Shown here: in pieces, positions 21,726 through 31,791 of the stretch
How positions within the stretch are numbered: the stretch's first letter is position 1
Layout of the letters: each line of letters starts with the position of its first letter
Assembly (NCBI GenBank): GCA_027886185.1
Contig: WOAB01000098.1
Span: forward strand, 2,790,001 to 2,854,000
DNA: 64,000 nt
Origin: Rheum nobile
Lineage: Eukaryota > Streptophyta > Magnoliopsida > Caryophyllales > Polygonaceae
Direction of reading: 5' to 3'
Position numbers and translations under genes: made by a program
The notes under the pieces: generated by a model
Seen by the model: only the letters and a program-made list of their open reading frames with translations
What the model was told of the DNA's origin: nothing
Database searches by the model: none

Positions 21726-21977
21726 TCACCAAATTGCATGATCGAATTGCATCTCAGTTGTATTGAGTTCCATGATTCTCTGTCCAAGTTCATGTATCTC
21801 AGTACGTAGGCGTGTGATTATTTCACCCAACATGTTGGAACGTGGGCTATTCGTTAGCAACATATCTAACTCTTCTTGCAACTTCTCCTCTAATTGAGAA
21901 GGTGTAGGAGATGAAGGTGGATGTTCATATTTGCGGGGGTCCCCGCTTTGAAAACTTGAGGTGTCGCTGGATGACAT
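21726..21977 (-). CDS. Small coiled-coil protein of the MULE, function unknown
   Basis: From ATG 21977 the minus strand encodes 83 aa: a Ser/Pro-rich start (MSSSDTSSFQSGDPRKYEHPP), then a coil (LEEKLQEELDMLL, ITRLRTEIHELGQRIMELN). After the TGA at 21726-21728 the same frame continues with LNARVAELEAENKALHSQ, a further heptad-like coil, so the stop probably truncates a longer protein by about 25 residues. It is divergently arranged with the transposase gene, about 600 bp apart. I do not recognise a family. It could be an accessory protein of the element or a captured fragment. Confidence 0.45.
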   Translation of the reverse strand: MSSSDTSSFQSGDPRKYEHPPSSPTPSQLEEKLQEELDMLLTNSPRSNMLGEIITRLRTEIHELGQRIMELNTTEMQFDHAIW

Positions 21978-22557
21978 TGTACTCGAGTACTGTAGAAACA
22001 AAGAAAGATTTGCAGCAAAAAATAAGTGATACGTGCTTAATGATCCAGTATGAAAACCACACAATAAACAAAGAGGGTTACCTTCAAGTTCGGCGCGGAG
22101 AGGGTTTAGGGATTGTTGAGGAAAAATGAGAAGGAATGGTCGGGGGTCCCCGCTGAGGTTTATTTAGCTGTTTTTGTTGGAGAAATATTGCTTCATAACT
22201 ATTCACCTGATATGACTTCTGAAAATGTAGTACACACTTAGAGGGAAAACCTCTGTTTTCCCTCTAAAATTTCCCTCCAATTTCTACCCCTTTACCCACG
22301 TGTTAGGGATTGTTATCCAAGCATAACCCAACTTGTAAACTTGCACAAAGCTTCCGTAATACCACAATACCTTAAATCCACAAAGCTTCAAAATATATTG
22401 TGCAGCGTCTTCAATGTCTTTGGAATAGAAGAAGTTTAATAATGGATGAGTTCTGACTTTCACGTTCTTATTCCTATTATTCTTTACAATAAAATCTTTT
22501 GTGGTCTTGCTTACTCTTTCATGTCGGTGTTAGGGCATTGTCATACGGGGGTCCCCG
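21933..22557. promoter_or_regulatory. Three copies of palindrome CGGGGGTCCCCG between divergent genes
   Basis: The 12-bp palindrome lies at 21934-21945 (inside the start of the small coiled-coil gene), at about 22141-22152, and at 22546-22557 just upstream of the transposase reading frame. The core GGGTCCC resembles sites bound by plant TCP factors (GGNCCC), which is an inference. The placement suggests a shared bidirectional control region. Confidence 0.45.
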
Positions 22558-22575
22558 TTTGGCCCTAATAAAGTA

Positions 22576-25423
22576 TTGAACTTGTGTTTGCTTTTTGTTC
22601 GTGTAACAGGTTCAACATCATACTACTTGACTCTGAAAACAGGTGGTGAATGGACATGTAAGGGAAACAAGTGGGTTTTTGATGGGATCACAACGACAAC
22701 AGGACTTCTTTTGTATGCAGATATGAATTACTCAAATCTCAGGAAAAAGTTAGCTGAGAAGATTAAATGCATCGATGAGATAGATGAAATGGAGATAAAA
22801 TATCTATCATCGTGGAAACCACTGGCACAACCAATCGATGTCAAAGATGACGAGGACCTTGGTGCGTTAAAGTTTTTGAACGCACACTCGCACGATAACA
22901 TTTGGCCTATCGAGTTATATGCGAGTATGAAAAAGGAGGGAAACAAAGAGCTAGAGGTTGTGGTAGGTTGCCATCCAAGTAGAAGTGATGACGAGGACAT
23001 CACAGTGTGTCTGACTCCGCCACCGTTAACACAAACTCAAGAGGCAGAGCCCGAGGCTGTGGTAGATCGCCATCCTGTCACTGATCGTCCCAAATCCGAC
23101 AAGAACAATAAGGTAAGCAACAATTATCCCACTGACGAAATACGGAATATCGTTGATTGTGACATGTATGAACTTAAACCAAAAATTTGGCGTGTAAACA
23201 ATGGGGAAGTTTAAATAGTTGACTTGGTGAGCCAATCTGAGGCAGACTCGGAAACTGATGGGAGAGAAAAAAGGTCTTCCACAGGAACGAAAAGAATACA
23301 GGACTGTATTGACATTGAGAGTGATTATGGGGAAGACGTTGGGCGAGATTTTGATTGGGATGACTTTGAGGAGGATGTTGAAGAAGGGACATTGTTGGAT
23401 GACACTAATGAAGTCAAAAACTTATTCATAGACATTGATGAGGAATTTCTACAACATATTGAAGCTGAGTACTATCATAGCAAACAGTTGTGTAAAAGGC
23501 AATTGGATGAGCCAATGGAGGATAATGGGGTGAGCGGCAATAATTTGGAAATAAAAGTTAGAGAGCACTTCAATTGCAAGAAGGATCTTAAGGATCGTTT
23601 ATCCTTGATGGCATTACAGAGGCGCTTCCAGATGCACGTCCAATAGTCTGATAAGAAGTTATATGTGGTAAGGTGCATTGATCCTAGTTGCACATTTTTT
23701 TGTCGTGGGACCGCTCTTGGCAACACAGGATTGTTTCAAGTAAGGAAGTATTGTGGACATCATACATGTGGCATGAAGCTAAAGCATAATTACCACAGAC
23801 ATGCAAGTTCAAGCGTAATTGCTGACCATATTATGTCAAGGTAAGTAAACTATCCTGTCAGTACGATCATATATGAGCATGTCTATGAACTAACCTTAGC
23901 ATGTTACATATACAATCCTGTTACAGATTTAACACAGCCGATATATGTCCCGGACCTCGTGCTGCCGAAATTCAAGACAGCATGAAGAAAATGGGAGTGG
24001 CAGTTGGTTACGACAAGGCAAACAGAGCATGTTTAACCGCCATTGACAGGATAAGAGGCACAACTGAAGAAAGCTACAATAGGATTCATGGATACATGTA
24101 CATGCTCGAAAGGATGAATACAGGGACAGTCACACATGTTGAAGTAGACTCTAATCGTCGATTCAAGTATTCTTTCATCAGCTTGGGTGCTTGGCGCAAT
24201 GAAATGAAGTTTTTAAGAAAGGTATATTTCCATCTTGTCACGTTCCGTGATACTATTGTCAAATCGATACATGACATTGTAGAGCTGATTGAAAACTGCT
24301 GCATGTCATAACTGTGGATGGTACCCATCTAGGATCATAGTACAGAGGCACACTTCTAGTTGCAGTGGCACAAGACGGAAACTGACAAATATATCCAGTG
24401 GCTTTTGCTATTGTTGACAGCGAGAATGATAGTTCATGGTCGTATTTCTTCCGACACCTACGCTCTATTGTTGCCGACGATCATGACCTCGTATTTGTGT
24501 CTGACCGTCATGGAAGTATATACAAAGGTTTAAGAGAGCGTTATATCTTCGCAAAGCATGGTTGTTGCACACTTCACCTATGGGGTAACATGAAGACGAG
24601 GTTTAAAAGAAATGACTTGTGGATTCTGTACCAAAAGGCAAATCAAGCGTATACCAAACAAGACTTTAATCGTGAATTTGCAAGACTTTGCAACCAGTCT
24701 CCTGAAGTCGGTACGTACCTCAGGGGTGTTGGATTTGAAGCGTGGACAAGAAGTCATATGCCCGCAAACAGATTCAACATTATGACGTCCAACAACGCAG
24801 AATCCGTGAATAGTCGCTTACTGGGCCCGCGTCGACTGCCGTTGATTGGGTTGCTTGATGGTATACTGAATGTCATGAGTAATTGGTTTTGTGACAGGCG
24901 ATTTAAGGGAGAACGACATTTGGATATTCTGACCCCGACTGTTTCTACTGAGCTAGAAGGTAATTATTTGAAATCGTTGACAATGGTTATGAGTAGGCTA
25001 AATCAATATGAGTTTCAAGTGCATGCCAATGGAACTACACTCTTGGTAAATCTGCATGCTCGAACCTGCTACTGCAACGTCTTCCAAGTTGACCAAATTC
25101 CCTGTGCGCATGCAATAGCGGCCGCGAAGGATTGTGGTGTGGATCATGTCACTCTTGTTCATCCCTTCTTTACTGCTGAAATGTGGAAGGAAGTGTACAA
25201 GGAAACTATATATTCGGTTCCTGCATTTGAGCGTTGGGAAGTTCCTGACACGGTCTTGAATAGAGCATGTTTACCCCCGGTTGTTAGGAGGAAATCCGGA
25301 AGACCAAGGAAGAAAAAGATCCCGTCACGTGGAGAATACAAGGGCCCGAGGAGAAGGTGTGGAAGTTGTGGTGCTGTCGGCCATAACTCACGAAACTGTC
25401 CTAATCCCTCAACCGGCCCATGA
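22576..25423 (+). pseudogene. MURA-type Mutator transposase, decayed
   Basis: The order of parts is an N-terminal region (YYLTLKTGGEWTCKGNKWVF), acidic linkers, a MuDR-type zinc region (LYVVRCIDPSCTFFCRG ... CGHHTCGMKLKHNYHRHASS), an intron at 23841-23936, the catalytic core, a SWIM zinc finger (TCYCNVFQVDQIPCAHAIAA) and a CCHC knuckle (CGSCGAVGHNSRNC). The catalytic residues are visible: first Asp in TVDGTHL, second in VFVSDRHGS, Glu in NNAESVNSRL. The gene is broken by TAA at 23212-23214, TAG at 23644-23646, a frameshift near 24297, TAG at 24338-24340 and TGA at 24383-24385. From 24398 to 25423 the frame is open for 341 codons. The true first exon may start upstream, with an acceptor near 22609. 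The element would now depend on transposase from elsewhere. Confidence 0.85.
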
Positions 25424-25922
25424 TACCGTTAATTGTGTTGTGTTACCTCTTCAATTATGTATTTTGTTAATATGTGTAGTCAGAGTTCCAAACTCTTGAA
25501 GGATCTCTTACCACTCATATTAATTTTCGTATAAATGGTATGCATTTTGTTAATATGCATCTGTATGTTAATGTAATATTATCCTGTCGTCGTTATATAT
25601 ATATCCCGACATAGAGTATTCACCATAGAGTATTATTTCATGCGCCATTACCATCACCATAGAGTATTATTTCATGCGTCATTACCATAACATTCTATAT
25701 TAAATAAAAGAGAATTACATAATATCACATTATGGATGAGGAACTTGACATATAATATTAATTCATGCGACATTACAACATACCATAACATACTATACCA
25801 TAATCTACTCACTATATATAGTCGCTATATGACATTATCATCTTCCTACTTGACATACCTATAATAACATACCATAAAATACTACATTACATTGTCCCTA
25901 AACTAGATCACTTAATCAGATT
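25424..25922. other. Spacer with a short tandem duplication
   Basis: The sequence is AT-rich and non-coding, between the transposase end and a minus-strand ORF. A 34-bp unit (CACCATAGAGTATTATTTCA...) is repeated head to tail at 25621-25654 and 25655-25688. It contains the one-base variant ATCCTGTCG of the element's recurrent motif at 25581-25589. Confidence 0.6.
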
Positions 25923-26342
25923 CTATATATTTGCGGAGGAGACAAATGATTCTGGGCCGTCACGCTGCGGAAGTTCATCAATAATATCTCCAGTGACGAC
26001 ATATATGTTGATGAAGGCAACAGATCTACCTTGGGCGGCAAGGGCGACGGCGTCTCCGCGGCGCTGTAAGGCCCATAAGGTACGAGTCCCGTCATGGGTG
26101 GGCACAACTTCTAAGAAGTAAGAGGTGTCCCATTCGGAGTCGTTAAAATAAAATAGTTGGTTCAGCAACCAATGGATATCTTGTACCATTTCAGCCGAGG
26201 GCCTCCAGTTTTGCTTCCTCCCGCCTTGGTAGACATGGGTTGAAATCCTGACATCTTGTCCCCTTGAAGGGATGAGTCTCCCCCCGGTATGGACAGTTGT
26301 GTAAACCATGTCATCAGTTTGGCCGTTAGGCTCATAAGCCAT
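25923..26342 (-). CDS. Unrecognised 139-aa protein of the MULE
   Basis: The frame is complete and uninterrupted, from ATG at 26342 (MAYEPNGQTDDMVYTTVHTG) to a stop at 25923. The composition is that of a normal globular protein, with aromatic residues in WRPSAEMVQDIHWLLNQLFY and a strand-rich C-terminal half (SYFLEVVPTHDGTRTLWALQ, VAFINIYVVTGDIIDELP). I cannot assign a family. A TTTATATA box lies about 110 bp upstream (near 26450-26457), with a 24-bp direct repeat in the leader (26384-26425). It is the only gene of the element with no stop or frameshift, which hints at recent function or at recent capture. Confidence 0.6.
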   Translation of the reverse strand: MAYEPNGQTDDMVYTTVHTGGRLIPSRGQDVRISTHVYQGGRKQNWRPSAEMVQDIHWLLNQLFYFNDSEWDTSYFLEVVPTHDGTRTLWALQRRGDAVALAAQGRSVAFINIYVVTGDIIDELPQRDGPESFVSSANI

Positions 26343-26514
26343 GGTTAGTATGAGGAAACAAACGAAACAAGAGAAGGGAAATTTTTGGAGCGGATTGTGG
26401 AAGAAGTTTTGGAGCGGATTGTGGATGAGGAAATATGGTTTGTATGAGGGGGTATATAAAGAGGTTTTTGGGTTGGTGGCGGTTAGGGTTTCATTTATTA
26501 GGGTTAATTGGTTA

Positions 26515-26810
26515 ATATCCTGATTGACAGGATTTGGTGGACATTTAATGAAGGTTCATGACGGTTGACTATTTTTTTGTTGTCAGTGACGTTGTCATAA
26601 AACTTGTATGCAATCTAAAAAAGTTCAATTTCAAGTTGTCATATTATCCTGTCATTGATTGACAGGAGTTGGTGGGCACTTGGGCAGTTAGTGAAAGTTC
26701 ATGACGGTTGACTACTTTTTTCTTGTCAGTTAAGTTGTCATAAAACACATTATGATCTAAACGATGTGAGCAATCTAAACAAGTTCAAGTTGTCATAAAA
26801 CACGATGTGA
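26515..26810. promoter_or_regulatory. Duplicated spacer with inverted ATCCTGTCA / TGACAGGA pairs
   Basis: A unit of roughly 135 bp occurs twice: GACAGGATTTGGTGGACATT ... and GACAGGAGTTGGTGGGCACT ..., each followed by GTTCATGACGGTTGACTA and GTTGTCATAAAAC. At 26516-26533 the sequence reads ATATCCTGATTGACAGGA-T. At 26646-26667 ATCCTGTCA is followed 5 bp later by TGACAGGA in inverse orientation. The block separates the 139-aa ORF from the 3' end of the first Ulp gene. Confidence 0.6.
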
Positions 26811-26872
26811 TCCAAATATCCAAAAATCTTATATCCAAATAAACTTCCTTGTAATCTAACCGATGCACACTC

Positions 26873-28695
26873 TCATATACTCGACCTCCAGACCCCGTCA
26901 AACACGCTGTGAGCCATGTCGCTCCTGAAGCCGTCAATAAATTTGTCTGCCATAACGTCCAGATTTTTCCGAACAGCACTGAGCAACTCCATGTGTTTCA
27001 GAGTGTATATCCCACAATCATGACTACGAACACAACATGCACTTTGTTACTCAGATGAAGTATGTAATAAAATTTGTAAGGGGATTCATATTTCGACTTA
27101 CCCACGCTTGTTCTGCTTCAGTCCTTGAATTCTCTCAAATTTAATCTCTTTAGTACCCCGATGTTCAAATCTCTTGCCAAGCGGGGGGTACTGTGTCATG
27201 AAGTGAGGAAGAAACCGACAAATCGCATGCACGCAGTTCTCTATGGCCAAGTCAGGGTTCAAAGCCACATTACAATCATATACATTTGCCTGCCATTGCT
27301 GCAAATCGATCTCAACAGCCACCCAATGGTTGTTATCGATGTTGAGGGGGAAGTAAATGAAGTCCAGATCATCCCAACTGGACCCATAAGTCTTAGGCCG
27401 ATCTCCCCTAAAGTATGCGAGTGCACGTTCAGATGCAGGTGGAACAGTGCAGTCATTTTTCATATAGTATTTCAATGCATCCGTATAATCAGCAGTCCAG
27501 AAAACGTCCAATATTGTGGCCTTACTTTTAACTTCGGACTCCAAAAGCGCCTTACGGATATAACCACAAACTTCATCGATATGCTTCAAAAAATTATAAT
27601 TCATCCCTTCAGGCATTACAATAAATCCCAACAGTAAACTATGTTGACATCATACTTAAATAGCTTACACCATCTTCCAGCCAAGCTTTTGGTTCCAGTA
27701 TTAGGCCAATCCACTTCTTGCCCATCTCTTCACCACATAGTCCAACTATTGGCTTAGAGCTGAAAAACAAAGAAGGCGTAATTCAATCCATGAAAGATAG
27801 TTGAACATTATTATTAAATCTGTGGGATACTAACCTTTCATCATTCATCCATTCCAGCAAAGCAGTCATCTCCTTCACCTGTGGATTATTGGTTATCTTC
27901 TTCACAAATTTCCCCTTTTTCTCATTTGTGTAAGGTGTTTTTTTTTGGGCGGATGGCTTCACCATACGACTAGGAAGAAACCTCGTCGGTTGGAGATGCT
28001 TCTCTCGTTTATTTCTGGGTTTTGCCTTCTTGGATGAAGCAACCACAGCGGCTAGCACTGAAAGAGGTTCCTCTCTTTCCTCTACCTCAGCTTGGGTAGC
28101 CTCCGGTGCTCCTTCAATGTCGTTAGTAAAATCCTGCTCCTAGTCCTTTTCCCCAACGCCAGCATTTTCATTTATGTCTTTGACAAGGGCTATAACACCA
28201 TACGCACCCTCAACATCATTGTTAGCCTCAATGGAATTATCAAAATCCCGCAATCATAATAACCATGTCATGCATGCGTACAAATCCTGTCACCATGCCT
28301 TTTCTTGTAAAACATAAAAACTCACAGACTATAAACTATAAATCTTGTCACTTCGTACAAACAATAATGTCATAGTAGGGATGAGAAATTGATAATTTTC
28401 ATACCTCTTTTCCTTCAACCTGTACCTTCTCCACCGCAGCCTCCTGAACCTCAGCCTCTACCTTCTCCAACGCAACCTTCTCCTCCGCAGCCTCCTTAAC
28501 TTCCTCACCATCAGTCTCATTATCGTCATCAGAAACTTCCTCCTCCGCAGCCTCCTTAACTTCCTCACCATCAGTCTCATTATCCTCATCGGAAACTTCC
28601 TCCTCATCAGAAACATCTACCTTGTCATCCTCCTTCGGTTTGTCACCACCCTGCCGAAGTTCTTCATTGTCATTAGCCTCATCACCATCACCAGA

Positions 28696-28726
<31 letters not shown>

Positions 28727-31112
28727 CTCTCAACCTCATCACTCTCAGATAAAACACCCTCAACTTTCTTATCATCCACCTCATCATCCTTATAAACTTC
28801 CTCCTCTTCCTCATCAGACTCACCATAGGATTCATCCTCATCCGAATAATTCTTTGATTTCCCAGTACTCTTGAGCTTACGCACCTCCTCCTCCTTTGAT
28901 ACCCTCTTTTCCAGCATTCTCATCCTGTCAAGCACTCCTTTTTCCAACCTCTTCATCATTCTGAACATCTGACTTATCACCTCTGATGACTGCACAGATG
29001 CATTACTCGAGCTCGCTCCATCTTTTCCTTGCTTCCCCTTCCCCTTCTTTTTCAAACCCTTCATTACTTCCTTCACAATTTTGTCAAAATGCGGGTCATC
29101 CAATTCAATAACATAGTAGCAGTCGGACAGCTCATCCTCATCGGGAATAAGAATGGGCTTAACCACATGTGTAGGATCAGCCAAAGACAACTCCAACACT
29201 CTATGTTCAAGGGCGTCATCTGAAAACCAACGAAGACCTCGAGGCATTGCAGATTCACTCAACTTTGATGCAAATTGGAGACCAAATATTGGCACAGCTT
29301 CCCATACCCATATCTACAATAACAAGCGGTTTGAGAATTAGCAAATTAAGATACATTATTTCATTTTATCCTGTCACCCTATAATTTAGATCAGGTCATC
29401 CTAAAACAATCTGGAATGCAATTAAAAGTATGTTGGAAAACTACTATGTAGTGTCAATCAAACAAGAACAACTTCGGGCATATTCACCACGATCCTGTCA
29501 CCCAGTACTCAAATATCCTGTCATAGTATAGCATAAAGTATACTACTATGCTGCAAATAAAACACATTCAGTAATTAATATTTCAACCATTACACATTTA
29601 GATCAGGTCACCCTAAAACAATCTGAAATGCAATTAAAAGTATGTTGGAAAACTACTATGTAGTGTCAATCAAACAAGAAAAACTTCGAGCATATTCAAC
29701 ACGATCCTGTCACCCAGTACTAAAATATCCTGTCATAGTATAGCATAAAGTATACTACTATGCTGCAAATAAAACACATTCAGTAATTAATATTTCAACC
29801 ATTACAAATTTAGATCAGGTCACCCTGAAACAATCTGGAATGCAATTAATAGTATGTTGGAAAACTACTATGTAGTGTCAATCAAACAAGAAAAACTTCC
29901 TGCATATTTACCACGATCCTGTCACCCAGTACTGAAATATCCTGTCATAGTATAGCATAAAGTATACTACTATGCTGCAAATAAAACTACCTGAAACACA
30001 ACCGGCATGCCTTGAATGGAATATGGAATTCTTGGTGTGTCGGAGAGTAGCTTTGCCTTCTCTACTGTTTGCATCCTTTTGGCCAATGCTGTGGTCAATG
30101 ACTTGTGAAGCTCTTCATAAGCAACCCTTCCCCATGGATAATCCCAAAAGTTATCCATATTCTCCAGCAGCCTAACATGCAGCGGCTTCACTAGCCTCTT
30201 CTTATCCCCTCCCAGCAACAGACCCTCAACTATCAACAACAGTGCCAATTTCATTTTGTAGTTGTCCAATTCACGATGTTCTTTAAATCTGTTGTAAACA
30301 TCTTGTATGGTCGTCTTAGGACCACTAGGACTACCAAAAAAATGCTCCATTACTAGCCCGTCTGCTTTAGTATCCACAAATGGAAGTTCCCCACAATTCA
30401 GTCCAGTTATGAGAGAGAACTCCTTAATCGAAAACCTCAACTCTTTCCCTGCCACCTCATACCAAGACTCCCACTTCTTTTTTGTTTCAAGTTGCTTAAA
30501 TAGAACTGCATGCACTGTCTGTGAAAAAAATGATACCTGCTGTAACATTTTCAAAACTTTTCCAAACGGGCCATCCAAAACCCGTTGCCAATCCACATGT
30601 GTCAACTTGTTTTCAATCTCACGAACAAAGTGCACCCTACAGTTTATGTTAATTCTGCCGTAGAAAGGTACACCTCTGAAATAACTGTACCTAATCTGCA
30701 AGCCAAATGAAAATAACCATAAACACACGCAATCGAACCATTTCAGAAGCCTCAGACGACAGATGAAAAAACATAAAACCCTAAAAAAATACTCCTGATA
30801 CAAAGTAAACCATTTCAGATGGGTGACAGGACAATTGAAAAATTACGCTAAGCCCTAAACAAAAAAATTTAGACAACTTACATCCTCTTTAAAGATTAAG
30901 GGTTTATTCCCCTCTTCATCATTCGCTTTTGGCCTCGACCTGCCATTCACGGCTTTTTTCCCTATGGAACTGTTAGAAGTTTTTCCACCTTTCGCCTGTA
31001 CTACGCCTCTCTGCTTCTTCTTCTTTCGAACCTGGCTGTCGTCTTCTTTTCTCTTCCTTTTATCTCCACTCTTCTTTGGGGTCGATTCTTTACGGTCTCT
31101 AAGTACTACCAT
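26873..31112 (-). CDS. DUF1985 plus Ulp1-type cysteine protease, copy A
   Basis: Seven exons on the minus strand (31112-30882, 30695-29991, 29313-28405, 28247-27835, 27759-27671, 27606-27102, 27023-26873) join in phase to 1001 codons. Exon 1 is Lys/Arg-rich, like a nuclear signal (KRKRKEDD, RKKKKQRG). Exon 2 is a DUF1985 domain (VDWQRVLDGPFGKVLKML, WESWYEVAGKELRFSIKEFS, LITGLNCGELPF). Exon 3 carries PRGLRWFSD and a long Asp/Glu-rich tract with a repeated EEVSDxDNETDGEEVKEAAEE unit. The C-terminal Ulp1 domain keeps His (NNHWVAVEI, about 876), Asp (VYD, about 893) and Cys (HDCGIYTLKHMELL, about 954). Ulp1 proteases cleave SUMO-type modifiers. Defects are an in-frame TAG at 28140-28142 (about codon 651) and a GG in place of AG at the exon 4 acceptor, so it may no longer make full-length protein. 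Confidence 0.8.
29384..29987 (+). repeat. 212-bp tandem repeat (three copies) in an intron of Ulp copy A
   Basis: Copies start at about 29384, 29596 and 29808, the last ending at the exon border near 29990. The period is exactly 212 bp, judged from the matching motif positions 29492/29704/29916. Copies differ at only a few positions. Each unit holds two ATCCTGTCA motifs 23 bp apart. Confidence 0.9.
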
Positions 31113-31791
31113 TTTCTAGGGTTCTTTTGTAACGCGTTAATGGAGAAAGATGGAGGAGGGAGTAAGTAAGAAAATGTGGAGATGAACTTCAAGAGTAAGT
31201 AAGCATAAATCGAGAAAGATGGAGGAGTTGAAGAGTCGCCTTCTGGGGAAGAAGAAAATGTCTGATAACAATGATGGATGTTTGCAGAGTCGCCTTCTTG
31301 GGAAGGAAAAATAAGAAATGTGGAGGGAATTTTGGAAGGTAAACACGGAGGGGATTTTGGGGGAATTCGAACTTCGAAGAAAGGTAAATCGGTGTATGTC
31401 TTACGCTTTTTATTCTAAATTAAATATTATTAAAATGGTCAAATCGGTGAACAAATAATATTACAAAATAATTTTGTACCCTAAAACAACAGAAAAAAAG
31501 GATATTTTCGACAATAGGAGTATACAATGTGACAAATAACATATGTACAACACTGGCAATTACCCTAGATTTCCAAAACAACACTGACAGGAATTTTGAA
31601 CAACACTGGCAGGAATTTTGAACAAGAAATGCAACAACCAATATTGCTACATTTCCAAAACAATCTCAACACAACTTATTGTCAACAATACAAGTCAATT
31701 CTAGCGAAAACCCCCCAACAAGGAATCATACAACACTAGCACTATCCCAACTACAGTGAAGCTTACATGAAAGTGAATAACATATCCTCCA

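Noticed and set aside
28617..28841. Met-rich open frame opposite the acidic tract of Ulp copy A
   Set aside because: It is a frame shadow of GAT/GAC repeats; the main exon explains the sequence.
29384..29987. CRISPR-like array (three regular repeats)
   Set aside because: The repeats are contiguous 212-bp units without spacers, in a plant intron.
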